A stretch of DNA of 64,000 nucleotides from DASXZH01 sp963829965 (lineage in GTDB: Bacteria; Armatimonadota; Fimbriimonadia; Fimbriimonadales; Fimbriimonadaceae), in assembly GCA_963829965.1 (NCBI GenBank), contig CAWHLK010000025.1:62001-126000 (forward strand). The letters are read 5' to 3'. A program made the translations under genes and the position numbers. Below, in pieces: positions 8,041-16,992 of this stretch. The notes below the pieces were generated by a model. That model worked only from the letters and a program-made list of their open reading frames with translations. It ran no database searches and was not told the origin of the DNA. Position 1 is the stretch's first letter. Every line of letters begins with the position of its first letter.

Positions 8041-9094
8041 CCCTTTCCCTGAGTCTCAAAGAGACCTCGTCGATCTCCGCAGCGACACGGTAACGAGGCC
8101 GACGCAGGAAATGTATGAGGCGATGCTGGCCGCGCCGGTTGGAGACGACGTCCTTGGCGACGACCCCACCGTGGTTGCACTGGAAAAGCTGGCCGCTGAG
8201 AAAACAGGCAAACAGGAAGCGCTCTTTGTGCCCAGCGGCACGATGGGCAACCAAATCTCAATTGCCACCCACACGAATCCGGGCGACGCTATCATTGTCG
8301 AAGAGGACGCCCACATCATGCTTTACGAGGTGGGTACGCCGGCGCTGATGTCCAGCGTGGTGACGTGGACTTTGCCATCTAACAAAGGCGTGATGGATCC
8401 AGAGGTCGTTGAGAAACACGTGAAGAAGCAGACTCTCCACACCCCGGGCACTTCGCTGCTGTGCGTGGAGAACACCCATAACCGGGCCGGCGGCACGGTG
8501 GTGCCGTTGGGACATATGGCTGCTTACGCCGAGATCGCCAAAAGAGCGGAGATGAAGATCCATTTGGACGGGGCGCGGGTTTTCAACGCGGCAACCGCTT
8601 TAGGCGTGCCGGCCACGGAAATCACAAAACATGCGGACACGGTTAACTTTTGCCTGAGCAAGGGGTTGGGATCGCCGATTGGGTCTTTGCTGTGCGGGCC
8701 AAGTCAGTTTATCGATGAGGCGCGTTTTTGGCGTAAACGGTTTGGCGGGGGTTGGCGTCAGGCCGGGGTCCTTGCCGCTTGTGGGATTGTGAGCCTCACG
8801 AAAATGGTGGATCGATTGGCCGACGACCATCAGAGGGCCCGGGCTTTGGCTTCGGCAATTTCCGAGGTGCCGGGGGTTGAGATCGATTGGGACACGGTTC
8901 AGACCAACATGGTTTTCATGACCACGAAAGCGTCAGCCGATGAGTGGGTGGCGAAGCTGCTGGAGTTGGGGGTTTTGACGCTGACGGCGGGGGAGAACGT
9001 GGTCCGGATGGTTTTCCACGCCGACATCGACGACGCGAAGCTTGACAAGGCGATTGAGGCGTTCAAGACGGTGGGGGCCGGGATTCGGGCTTAG
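8027..9094 (+). CDS. ltaE: Low-specificity L-threonine aldolase
   Basis: PLP-dependent retro-aldol enzyme that cleaves threonine/allo-threonine to glycine and acetaldehyde. Seen: LVDLRSDTVTRPTQEM at the N-terminus, GDDVLGDDPTV, LFVPSGTMGNQ, ENTHNRAGGTV, HLDGARVFNAA (cofactor-binding Asp), the Schiff-base Lys in FCLSKGLGSPIGS, and RKRFGGGWRQAGVLAA. The length of 355 residues is normal. The start lies within the end of the preceding esterase gene (14-base overlap). The beta-eliminating-lyase superfamily includes related enzymes, but these motifs favour threonine aldolase. Its end nearly touches a convergent small gene at 9113. Confidence 0.92.
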   Translation: MPYGNPFPESQRDLVDLRSDTVTRPTQEMYEAMLAAPVGDDVLGDDPTVVALEKLAAEKTGKQEALFVPSGTMGNQISIATHTNPGDAIIVEEDAHIMLYEVGTPALMSSVVTWTLPSNKGVMDPEVVEKHVKKQTLHTPGTSLLCVENTHNRAGGTVVPLGHMAAYAEIAKRAEMKIHLDGARVFNAATALGVPATEITKHADTVNFCLSKGLGSPIGSLLCGPSQFIDEARFWRKRFGGGWRQAGVLAACGIVSLTKMVDRLADDHQRARALASAISEVPGVEIDWDTVQTNMVFMTTKASADEWVAKLLELGVLTLTAGENVVRMVFHADIDDAKLDKAIEAFKTVGAGIRA

Positions 9095-9112
9095 CGCCTT
9101 ACGGACCGGCGA

Positions 9113-9262
9113 CTACTTGGTCACCTGTTGCCAGAACTCTTTGTTCTTATCCTTCCAGCCATCACCGTACTTAGCCATATGATTTAACATCATCCTGACA
9201 GCCACTAATAAAGTGGCGCAGATCAGTCCTGTGCCCACCGCGATTCCTGTTCCTAAACTCAT
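9113..9262 (-). CDS. Small single-pass membrane protein (49 aa)
   Basis: A 49-codon gene with a strong ribosome site (GGAGAGAGG, seven bases before the ATG). The product has one hydrophobic helix (GIAVGTGLICATLLVAV, about residues 6-22) followed by a charged amphipathic tail (MAKYGDGWKDKNKEFWQQVTK). I do not recognise a family. An AT-rich TTATAA element about 35 bases upstream of the start could be its -10 box. Its stop lies 19 bases from the convergent ltaE stop. Confidence 0.65.
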   Translation of the reverse strand: MSLGTGIAVGTGLICATLLVAVRMMLNHMAKYGDGWKDKNKEFWQQVTK

Positions 9263-9481
9263 TGTCTGCCTCTCTCCAAATAACCACCTGCAATTCTTAT
9301 AATCTCATTCTTTGTTGCCACTCGCCACGCCTATACGTTTCAAATCTGGTTCCCGAAAAGGGGATGTAACAATGGAAGTTGCCGGAAAAAGCCTGAGACC
9401 GGGTCGAAAATGAATCCCGCTAAATGATAGCCCGTGTTGTCTCGACGCAAACTCACCTAGGGCTTCGCTTTCTAGCATGGG

Positions 9482-9685
9482 CTAAGGCAAATATCTTCGA
9501 TCTCTTCCGCTCAGCGACTTTCGGCCAAATATGCTGTACAGGACGTAGCCTATGGCAACCAGAACCGCGACAGGGACGAGAATGCCGAAGACGATATGCC
9601 AAACAAATGCCAAGAGCTTGATTGCGATTCCTATGGCTACAACCGTTAAAACAATCGTTAAGCCTAGTTTCACACTTCCTGACAT
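9482..9685 (-). CDS. Small two-helix membrane protein (67 aa)
   Basis: The product has two hydrophobic segments, LGLTIVLTVVAIGIAIKLLA and VFGILVPVAVLVAIGYVLYS, and a short basic tail (GRKSLSGRDRR). I chose the ATG at 9685 because AGGAGA sits seven bases upstream, although the frame is open to 9721. No named family is recognised. Between this gene and the one ending at 9113 lies about 220 bases with no clear gene. Confidence 0.65.
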   Translation of the reverse strand: MSGSVKLGLTIVLTVVAIGIAIKLLAFVWHIVFGILVPVAVLVAIGYVLYSIFGRKSLSGRDRRYLP

Positions 9686-9854
9686 GGGGTCTCCTGGATA
9701 TCGATAACGTGAACCGTTCATGGTGCACCTGCCTATCTAATGTACAGCAATTGTAGGCTTGGTGTTCGGTTCAAGCAAGCTCAGTGGGACCTTTGGCCCT
9801 CCACTTGGGTTGATGGGTCCGGATTTGGCTAGAGTCGCTTAAGAAGCCAGTCTG

Positions 9855-12110
9855 ATGCATCCGACTCCCGCTAAACTAACTGGCATGTTATTGTGCCTTA
9901 TCGCCATCGCCATAAAGCAATCGGTTGCTGCGCCCCAAATCCCGAGGGATGACTTCGGGGTTCCCCATATTGTGGCCTCTACTTGGGACGAAGCTTTCTA
10001 TGACGCAGGCTATGCGACCGCCCAGGACCGGCTCTGGCAAATGGAACTCAGCCGAAGACTTGCGCGAGGTCAGATGGCGGAGGTTTTTGGGTCCAAGATG
10101 GCCGCCTCTGACAAAGAAGTGCTTCAGTTCGGTTATACGGACGATGAGCTGGATAAGCAGTTCAGCGGGCTCTCATCCAAGGTTCAGGCGGCCTTCATGA
10201 ATTACGCGAAGGGCGTCAATGCCTACATCGAGCAGGCCTCTTCCAGTAAATCGCTGCCAAAGAAGTATGCGGACAACGGCTTTGCCCCTCGGGCTTGGAC
10301 GGTGGAAGATTCGGCGGCGATTAGCGTTCGGCTTCTACAGCTCTTTGGACGGGGCGGGGCAGGCGAGCTTCGAAATTTGGCGGTTTTGACTTATCTGCAG
10401 AGCCAGCCTGGAGTCAAGGGCCGGGCGATGGACGCGTTTGACGATATTGCCTGGGAGAACGAATCGTCCGCGATTACCACCATGCCCTCGGGAGAAGATC
10501 CTCAAGCCGGCAGCCCACCGCTCAAGGTGAGCTTTACGAGAGCGCAGACCGAAGCGCAGCTGAAGTCGATTCCTCAAATGAGCCTTTTCGAGCTCTTGCC
10601 TGCCATTCAGTTGGCGGAAATGAAGACATCCAAGCTGTTGGCTCAAAAAGAGAGCGTTCCGTACCGGACGGGCAGCTACTGCGTGGTGGTCAGTCCTGAA
10701 CGGTCCTCTATAGGGGTTCCGCTCTTGATTTCGGGCCCGCAGATGGGGCATTCCAATCCGGCAATCATCCATGAGATTTCTCTTTCTGCCCCTGGAATTT
10801 ATGTGGAAGGGATGGATATCCCCGGCGTGCCGGGGGTGGTGATCGGCATGAGCCCGAACCTGGCTTGGGGCCTCACGAGCGGGGTGGCGGATACGGAGGA
10901 CATCTTCGACTTCAAGGGATCAGGAGATAATGCTTATCTTTATGGTGGGCAGACGAAGCAGATTGAAACCGTCCATTTCACCCTCAAGGTTAAGGGGGAA
11001 GCGGATCGGACCGTGGACCAGAGCCGAACGATTTTCGGCCCTGTCGTGTTACATGCCCTCGACCATTTTTTTGTCCGACGCTCCGCCTATTGGGGACAGG
11101 AGATGAAGTCGGTAGAGGCCTATTACGGCCTTTACGACGCCAAGACCCCGGACGAGATCGAGCACAGCCTGGACGGGGCGACGATGAACTTCAACTTCTT
11201 CTATGCGACGACTTCAGGGCATATTGGTTGGATGTACGCTGGGGCGATCCCGATTCGGGCGGAGGGGATTGATCCGCGGTTCCCCACTCCGGCCGAGCCG
11301 GCCTTTGATTGGAAGGGATTTTTGCCTCCTGGTCAGCGGCCCCACATTAGGGATCCGAAGGCTGGCCTCCTGGCCAACTGGAACAACAAGCCGACTTCAT
11401 GGTGGCCGAACTATGACACACCGGTTTGGGGGCGCATTTTTCACAACGAAGTGTTGCTTGACCAAGTCCATAAGCCCAAGCTCACGGCGCAAGATCTGGA
11501 ACTTGCGGTCTGGAATATTGCGCGGCTGGACGAAACCGTCAAGTACTTCGCCCCTTATGCGAAGATGGCAACGGGCGACGCCGCCGACTCGGTGGCTTTG
11601 AGTTATCTCAGGGCGTTTGACGGGCGTTTGATGGGCGGGTCTGCTGCGGCAACGGTTTATCTTTACTGGCTCAATGCGCTTAGGATTGAGCTGTTTGAAG
11701 GGGCGATTGGGAATTTCTACTCGCCTGACCTGTTTCAAATTGCAGCCCAACCAAGCCTTATGCTCAAGGCTTTGGAGCGCAAGACCGCGGTCGACTACTT
11801 GGGCAAGCGAAGCGCGGAGCAAGTTGCGAGCGCGGCTTTTGCCCGGGCTATGGCCAGCCTTAAGAAGGTGAAGGGCCCAAACATTCAGGATTGGGGTATG
11901 ACGCCTGGGTCGTTTCCTGTTCCGGACGAGACGCCAGTTCCGTACTCCAACCGTGGCTCTTATATTCAGGTAATTGAGCTCATGTCTGAGCCTTATGGCC
12001 GGAACGTGCTTCCGCCGGGGGAAAGCGAGACTGGAGAGCACAGCAAAGACCAAGCGCCGTTGGCGCGCGCCTGGACCTACAAGCGAATGAAGTTTGGCAC
12101 GGGCCCGTGA
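9855..12110 (+). CDS. Penicillin acylase family protein (Ntn hydrolase)
   Basis: Secreted N-terminal-nucleophile hydrolase that cleaves amides such as acyl-homoserine lactones or beta-lactam side chains; the substrate is unknown. A signal peptide (MLLCLIAIAIKQSVAA) leads into IPRDDFGVPHIVA and GYATAQDRLWQMELSRRLARG, the alpha-subunit hallmarks. The self-processing site is the Gly-Ser in YRTGSYCVVVS near residue 272, whose Ser would become the beta-subunit nucleophile. Then come GPQMGHSNPAIIHEISL, PGVPGVVIGMSPNLAWGLT and an intact C-terminal region (NVLPPGESETGEHSKDQ). At 751 residues it is of normal length. Tyr-Cys after the nucleophile replaces the usual Asn-Asn. Confidence 0.9.
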   Translation: MHPTPAKLTGMLLCLIAIAIKQSVAAPQIPRDDFGVPHIVASTWDEAFYDAGYATAQDRLWQMELSRRLARGQMAEVFGSKMAASDKEVLQFGYTDDELDKQFSGLSSKVQAAFMNYAKGVNAYIEQASSSKSLPKKYADNGFAPRAWTVEDSAAISVRLLQLFGRGGAGELRNLAVLTYLQSQPGVKGRAMDAFDDIAWENESSAITTMPSGEDPQAGSPPLKVSFTRAQTEAQLKSIPQMSLFELLPAIQLAEMKTSKLLAQKESVPYRTGSYCVVVSPERSSIGVPLLISGPQMGHSNPAIIHEISLSAPGIYVEGMDIPGVPGVVIGMSPNLAWGLTSGVADTEDIFDFKGSGDNAYLYGGQTKQIETVHFTLKVKGEADRTVDQSRTIFGPVVLHALDHFFVRRSAYWGQEMKSVEAYYGLYDAKTPDEIEHSLDGATMNFNFFYATTSGHIGWMYAGAIPIRAEGIDPRFPTPAEPAFDWKGFLPPGQRPHIRDPKAGLLANWNNKPTSWWPNYDTPVWGRIFHNEVLLDQVHKPKLTAQDLELAVWNIARLDETVKYFAPYAKMATGDAADSVALSYLRAFDGRLMGGSAAATVYLYWLNALRIELFEGAIGNFYSPDLFQIAAQPSLMLKALERKTAVDYLGKRSAEQVASAAFARAMASLKKVKGPNIQDWGMTPGSFPVPDETPVPYSNRGSYIQVIELMSEPYGRNVLPPGESETGEHSKDQAPLARAWTYKRMKFGTGP

Positions 12111-12515
12111 GGCTTGTCGTAAACTTATGCGCGCGGCATGTTTGAACCTGAGCAGGGCGCCCCTGCTTTGCCCCGCGATCGTGACGCTCGTAGTTGAACT
12201 CGGCCAGTTATTACAGAACTGCGCTTCCCCGTGCCGGAGGCATGAAACCCTTCAACTCCCACATTCGCCGAGCTCGTTTCAAAGCAAGTGAAGACCTTCA
12301 TCCTTAGTGGAGGGCCGGCTTTTTGAACCTCAGCAAGGGGTGCTTTCCTGGGAATGGAACGCCCGTCCGACTGGAAAAGCAGGGAAGGTACGCAATATCA
12401 ACTCTGCGGTAAGAGGAATGAAGGAGCTGTCATCCCTCGGTCGGTCGGAGCCTTCTTCAGGATGACAGCGCTTCACGATCAAGGGCTGGGGTCTACCGCA
12501 GCCCAACATAACGAG
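12111..12515. other. Intergenic region with a 10-bp inverted repeat
   Basis: No gene is supported here. A perfect inverted repeat, GCTGTCATCC (12426-12435) and GGATGACAGC (12460-12469), encloses 24 bases and could form a hairpin. No T-run follows, so it is not a standard intrinsic terminator. Two convergent genes end on either side. Confidence 0.4.
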
Positions 12516-13598
12516 TTAGCGACGGTGGTAGTAGACCTTCGCGGTGAGGCGAACTCCAACTTCCGTGCCTGCGGGCAGATAAACGTCTCGAGCCCATTCG
12601 GGGTGCTGCTGCATCCGAACCACAAGCGTTCCGAATTTGCCTCCAATATGAGCATCCGCCACCACATGGCCGCCGTGGAAAGCGCCGAACTCGAATCCGT
12701 TCCCACCGTTGCCGAACCCAACCATGACGATCGAGTTCTGGGTTTGGGCCACGCCTGGTTTGCCAATCATGATGCCGTTCCTGCGGATCACATTGTCGTC
12801 ATTAAGCGCAACCATCTGCCCCTGGATCGGAATCGTTGGACCGCCGTTTGGCAGAATGAGCGAGTCAAAGGCCAAGAGCAGGACTCCTGGGTGGGGGCCG
12901 TTCTTGGGCCGCGCCAATGCGACGTGCCCCGATACCATGGTTCCCGCAGGTAGGGTTTTGTAGGTCGGCTGCCCCATCGTGTCGAGCGTGGCCTGGAAGC
13001 CGCTGAATTGGGCGCTGCCGTTGGAGCTCAAAGGCGAATAGAGCTTGACCGGAATCACCATGTTCGGCGTGAGCTGAATTATTTCAGGCGTCACTTGGGT
13101 GACGACCACCGGCTGGATAACGTGCTTGACGATCACCGGGTGGGAAACTTCAATGTGCTCGTCCGGCGCGCCACCGGTGGTAATTGCGACCGTGCTCTGC
13201 GCGCTCACCCAGTTCACGCTTGCTCCAAGAGCTTCGCTGATGAACCGCAGGGGAACCAGCGTGGTGCCGCTGATCACTTCCGGGGCCACGTCCATCGTCA
13301 CCGGTTTCTGATTGATCTGAGCCGTGGTTTTGCCAATTGCCAATTCCACCGTGGTATTCCCGCGCTGCGCTTCAACCGTTTGCGAAGCGGCGATCCACTG
13401 GACATAGGCGCCCATCTGCTCAAAAACGCCGCGGAGCGGTACAAGCACGTGCCCGTTATCCATCTGCGGGGGCAGCGCCTTAAACTGAACCGGGGTTCCG
13501 TTAACCGTGACCGTTATTTGCGGCTGCTGGCCAAACACAAGGCTTGCCAATCCAAAGGCAATACCCAGCAATCCTATTCTCAAAGCTCTTACTTTCAT
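12516..13598 (-). CDS. Secreted protein with a copper-amine-oxidase N-terminal-type (stalk) domain
   Basis: 360 residues with a signal peptide (IGLLGIAFGLASLVFGQQ). The domain known as copper amine oxidase N-domain is clear: VTVNGTPVQFKALPPQM, HVLVPLRGVFEQMGAYVQW, QTVEAQRGNTTVELAIGKTT, TLVPLRFISEALGASVNW. In these organisms it is a generic extracellular stalk domain, not an oxidase. The C-terminal half (LPAGTMVSGHVALARP, DSLILPNGGPTIPIQG, YLPAGTEVGVRL) resembles secretion/conjugation-type beta domains where a GT-E/M-V segment recurs. AGGAG lies eight bases before the ATG. It is likely cell-surface or periplasmic. Confidence 0.8.
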   Translation of the reverse strand: MKVRALRIGLLGIAFGLASLVFGQQPQITVTVNGTPVQFKALPPQMDNGHVLVPLRGVFEQMGAYVQWIAASQTVEAQRGNTTVELAIGKTTAQINQKPVTMDVAPEVISGTTLVPLRFISEALGASVNWVSAQSTVAITTGGAPDEHIEVSHPVIVKHVIQPVVVTQVTPEIIQLTPNMVIPVKLYSPLSSNGSAQFSGFQATLDTMGQPTYKTLPAGTMVSGHVALARPKNGPHPGVLLLAFDSLILPNGGPTIPIQGQMVALNDDNVIRRNGIMIGKPGVAQTQNSIVMVGFGNGGNGFEFGAFHGGHVVADAHIGGKFGTLVVRMQQHPEWARDVYLPAGTEVGVRLTAKVYYHRR

Positions 13599-14031
13599 CC
13601 ATTAACTCCTGTTGTTGCGACCGGTCTCAATGCATGAGACATAGCCGACGCATTCATTTTCCCACTTAGAATGCACCATGTAAAGCAAACCCCTTCTTTC
13701 AAACGCCTAATGGTTGCAAAAGCTTCTGTTTGCTGCCCTAAAAACTCCAATAACACGTGCGAACAATCGGCGCAAAAAGCAACTCTAATCGAAGTAAGTC
13801 GTTATATACTCAAACAAGGTGAATTCACCGAAGAATTTTCCACTGTTACGTTTGAGCGGTTAAACCGACAAATAAGTAAAAGGAAATCGGATAGTTCTTG
13901 GCCGCGAGCGAGGTAATTGTCAATGTCCCGACAAACTTCGCCAAACCCGGCGCCCGTCTTAAGCTATTGCTAAGCAACTTCCCGTTAGATTTATTGTATC
14001 GAACGTGTTCGTGAAGGAACCAAACCCCTCG
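13599..14031. other. Divergent intergenic region
   Basis: AT-richer region between the divergent stalk-domain gene and the metalloprotease gene, and presumably the promoter region of both. An 81-codon open frame at 13671-13916 on the plus strand has neither family features nor a good ribosome site, so I do not count it as a gene. No operator could be defined. Confidence 0.35.
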
Positions 14032-16644
14032 ATGAAAAGCAAACTTCTACTATTGGCATTCGCCGCAATATTCGGCGTAGTCTCCCAAGCGCCGACTTAC
14101 GCGCAGAACAAGAAACCCGATAAAACGCCGCCGGCTCAAAAGCAAGACCCATCAAAAGAAGATCAAAAGCCAGACGAAACTCCCAAAAACGACGACCACA
14201 CCAAAGCGGAGGAGTATGACCATGAGATCAAGGGCCTGACCAAGCATGCCGGCGCGTTTACGCTTTACGAGCGAAAAAAGGAGATTTTGCTCGAGCTGCC
14301 TGAGAGCCAACTCGATCAAATTTTCTTGATCCAGGCCTCCCTCAACACGGGCGTCAACGCCCAAGGGCTCCAGGCAGGCGATCCTGTCGGAATTTTCGGC
14401 GTGGATTCTTTCAAATGGGTTAAACAAGACGACCAGGTTTGGCTTGAAAGGCCAAATGAGCGATTCCGCTGGAATAAATATGACCCCCTGAATCTCGCCG
14501 CCCAGCGCAGCTTCCCGCAAGCCGTTCTCGGCTCGTTTAGGATCGAGGCAAGCAACCCTGAGAAGAAGCTGCTGCTGGTGAACATAACGCCGATGTTTTA
14601 CGGCGATCTGTTCAAGCTAAACGAGTTAGTGGCTTCGTCTCTCGGCGGCCCGTATATGCTGGACCGCGAGAAATCCTGGCCGGACAAGGTGAACGTTTTT
14701 TCCGATGATGCCACGGTTCAAATGAACCTCAATTTCGTTTCCGCCCGCGGCGGCGAAATGGGCGGCAGCCTCGCCGAACTACTCGGTTTCGAGCCGATGG
14801 CGGACCAACTTGAGGACAGCCGCAGCGCTCCCCTCCGCGTGACCTACAACATGTGGTACCGCAAGGACGACGGCTATCAGCCTCGGGTTGCCGATTCCCG
14901 TGTCGGTTACTTCACTCAAGACTTTTTCAACGTGGATCGCTTTATGGACGAGGACCGCACCGAACGGTACATCATGCGGGTCAACCTCAAGAAGAAGGAT
15001 CCTAAGGCCGCAATGTCCGAGCCGGTCAAGCCGATCATGTGGACGATCGATCCTTCTGTTCCGCCAGAGTATCGGGAAGCGGTCAAGGAAGGCATTCTTC
15101 GCTGGAACAAAGCATTTGAGGAAATCGGCTACAAGGACGCTATTCAGGTTCAGGACGCTCCCAAGGATCCCAACTACGATCACGCCGACGGCCGACTGAA
15201 CGTCGTTCGGTGGACGATCAGCGAGAACTCTCCCTATGCGGTGACCTGGTTCCGTACCGATCCGTTCACGGGAGAAATTCTGAACTGCAGTATCACGTTC
15301 GACGCGAACATGCTCGCCTACGTGCTTCAGGAGCACGAGAACCTTGCCCTCCCGGTAGCGATGGAGAGCACAAGAAAGCCTCTGGACATCGTTCTGCGAG
15401 ACGCCAAACGAGAGCTGAACGACGACACCTACCTTTGGGCCACGGATAAGGACATCCTGCGACAGCAGGCAGCTTCGAAGATGCAGAAGCTCGGCTTCGG
15501 CAGTCTGGAGTGCGAATACGGCGAAGGACTCGCGCAAAACGCCGCATTTTCTTATAATGCCTTGTTAGCCGAAGGCGGCCTGAAAATTGACAAGAAGGAC
15601 TACGCCAAGCAGTTCATCTCCGACACCATTTGCCACGAAGTTGGCCACTCCCTCGGTTTGCGACATAACTTCGAAGGCTCGGCAAACCTTTCGACCGACC
15701 AGCTAGCCGACGATTCGGTCACCTCTAAGGAAGGCGTTTCCGCCAGCGTGATGGACTACGTGCCCGTCAACGTGATGGCAGTCCTGAAAGGAAGCGGCAA
15801 CTTCTTCTCACCCACGATCGGCGTGTACGACAAGTGGGCGATCAAGTATGGCTACAGCGACACCATGGGCGATTCGCCGCTCTCGGAGAAACCCGGATTA
15901 GAGAAGATCGCGGGCCAATCCGGCCAGCACGGTCTCGCCTATGAAACCGACGAAGATGCCAACTCTTGGAACCCCTATGTGGTCACCTTTGACGAAGGCA
16001 GCGACCCGCTGAACTACGCGGCGCATATGCTTGAGGCTTCGCACAAGGTCATGGATTACGCCGTGGAAAGCCTGCCCCATCCGGGAATGGACTACTCCAA
16101 GCGAACGGATATGATCCTCACGTCGGTTCTTCAGGACTTCTCTCAGGGGCGATTGGCCGCGAGATTCGTTGGCGGCCTTAAGGCTGACCGAAACTTCAAT
16201 GGCGAAGCGGGCCAGGAAAACACCCTTGCCCCTGTCGCAGCGGAAGACCAACGCAAGGCGATTCACCTGATCACTGCGAGCTTGCTTTCGACGGACTCGT
16301 TCAACCTGCCGCAAGACGTTGTCATGAACCTAAGCATGGACCCGAACCAGCCCGAGTCGTCTCAATGGACGGCGCCGGTCCGGCAGATCGTCGATTCGCT
16401 TCAGGAGCGCATCCTGGCTCAACTCATGAGCGCTTCCACCACGGACAGAATCTGCGAGAACCAGTTCAAGTGGGGCAATGCCAAAGGCGCCTACACCATT
16501 GACGAGCACTACGGCCGGCTGATGGCATCGATCTTCAGTGAGATCGGACAGAACAAGTCGAATTGCGCCAACTCGCCGCGATCTTCAACGGTTCGCGATC
16601 AACGTTCTCATGGTTCAGGCTGGAGCTCCCAGCGGCGCTGTTAA
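14032..16644 (+). CDS. Secreted zinc-dependent metalloprotease (DUF5117/DUF4953 type), frameshifted at the end
   Basis: A signal peptide (MKSKLLLLAFAAIFGVVSQA) is followed by a Lys/Asp/Pro-rich linker. The DUF5117-like region includes GLTKHAGAFTLYERKKEILL and PMFYGDLFKLNELVASSLGG; then comes YFTQDFFNVDRFMDEDRTER. The catalytic motif HEVGHSLGLRHNF (HExxHxxGxxH, near residue 535) gives three zinc ligands, and DYVPVNVMA downstream may be the Met-turn equivalent. Family members are outer-envelope or secreted proteases. The last 30 residues before the stop at 16644 (SNCANSPRSSTVRDQ) do not fit the family; the true C-terminus is in another frame (16538-16816). AAGGA lies 13 bases before the ATG. 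Confidence 0.85.
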   Translation: MKSKLLLLAFAAIFGVVSQAPTYAQNKKPDKTPPAQKQDPSKEDQKPDETPKNDDHTKAEEYDHEIKGLTKHAGAFTLYERKKEILLELPESQLDQIFLIQASLNTGVNAQGLQAGDPVGIFGVDSFKWVKQDDQVWLERPNERFRWNKYDPLNLAAQRSFPQAVLGSFRIEASNPEKKLLLVNITPMFYGDLFKLNELVASSLGGPYMLDREKSWPDKVNVFSDDATVQMNLNFVSARGGEMGGSLAELLGFEPMADQLEDSRSAPLRVTYNMWYRKDDGYQPRVADSRVGYFTQDFFNVDRFMDEDRTERYIMRVNLKKKDPKAAMSEPVKPIMWTIDPSVPPEYREAVKEGILRWNKAFEEIGYKDAIQVQDAPKDPNYDHADGRLNVVRWTISENSPYAVTWFRTDPFTGEILNCSITFDANMLAYVLQEHENLALPVAMESTRKPLDIVLRDAKRELNDDTYLWATDKDILRQQAASKMQKLGFGSLECEYGEGLAQNAAFSYNALLAEGGLKIDKKDYAKQFISDTICHEVGHSLGLRHNFEGSANLSTDQLADDSVTSKEGVSASVMDYVPVNVMAVLKGSGNFFSPTIGVYDKWAIKYGYSDTMGDSPLSEKPGLEKIAGQSGQHGLAYETDEDANSWNPYVVTFDEGSDPLNYAAHMLEASHKVMDYAVESLPHPGMDYSKRTDMILTSVLQDFSQGRLAARFVGGLKADRNFNGEAGQENTLAPVAAEDQRKAIHLITASLLSTDSFNLPQDVVMNLSMDPNQPESSQWTAPVRQIVDSLQERILAQLMSASTTDRICENQFKWGNAKGAYTIDEHYGRLMASIFSEIGQNKSNCANSPRSSTVRDQRSHGSGWSSQRRC

Positions 16645-16816
16645 CGACGATGTCCGTGAAATCTGCAACGATTCCCTTCGCCGCTTGACCGCTCGGTTTG
16701 CTGAGCAAATCCAGCACCCGAAGGGCCTCAACGACATGACCCTAGTTCACCTGCGAGACACCAAGGAATCCATTGACAAGTTCCTTGCTCGCCAGGAGAT
16801 CTATCTGAATCGCTAG
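16538..16816 (+). pseudogene. C-terminal part of the metalloprotease in the shifted frame
   Basis: From about 16560 this frame reads IAPTRRDLQRFAINVLMV, then NDDVREICNDSLRRLTARF and LVHLRDTKESIDKFL. That is the helical C-terminal cap found in this protease family, where a R-R-x-LQR helix follows the protease core. Joining it to the upstream frame at about 16550-16565 gives a protein of roughly 928 residues. One extra (or two missing) bases account for the break. It is not an independent gene. Confidence 0.6.
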
Positions 16817-16835
16817 GGGCTCGCGGAGTAAAGGA

Positions 16836-16952
16836 GTAAACATGGCCCTTCGGGCCGTAAACATGGCGTTTCGCGCCGTAAACCAGTAAGCAGGGTTTAC
16901 GGGCGAAGCCCAGGTTTACGGGCGAAGCCCAGGTTTACGGGCGAGGCCTTTA
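16836..16952. repeat. Array of short hairpin-forming repeat units
   Basis: Tandem units of 16-21 bases begin with GTAAAC or GTTTAC and contain a mini-hairpin. On the left are GTAAACATGGCCCTTCGGGCC and GTAAACATGGCGTTTCGCGCC. On the right, in inverted orientation, are two exact copies of GTTTACGGGCGAAGCCCAG and a partial third. The stem is GGGC-GAA-GCCC or a variant. The array sits between the metalloprotease gene and the promoter at 16969. Units of the same family recur at 52402-52477. Confidence 0.75.
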
Positions 16953-16968
16953 CTGCATAGCATTTTTC

Positions 16969-16977
16969 TGGCATAAT
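16969..16977 (+). promoter_or_regulatory. Probable extended -10 promoter
   Basis: TGGCATAAT fits an extended -10 element (TGn plus CATAAT). The GTG start of the next gene is only 16 bases downstream, so the transcript would have a leader of ten bases or fewer. The surrounding 15-mer TTTCTGGCATAATCC recurs exactly near 20365. Confidence 0.45.
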
Positions 16978-16992
16978 CCGTCGCATACAGCA

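Noticed and set aside
13671..13916. 81-codon forward frame in the divergent intergenic region
   Set aside because: Low GC, no ribosome site, no motif and unusual composition; probably chance.
14779..15537. Reverse open frame of 252 codons
   Set aside because: Shadow of the metalloprotease, which carries HEVGHSLGLRH.
16836..16952. CRISPR array
   Set aside because: Units are directly adjacent, self-complementary and without unique spacers; no cas genes are present.
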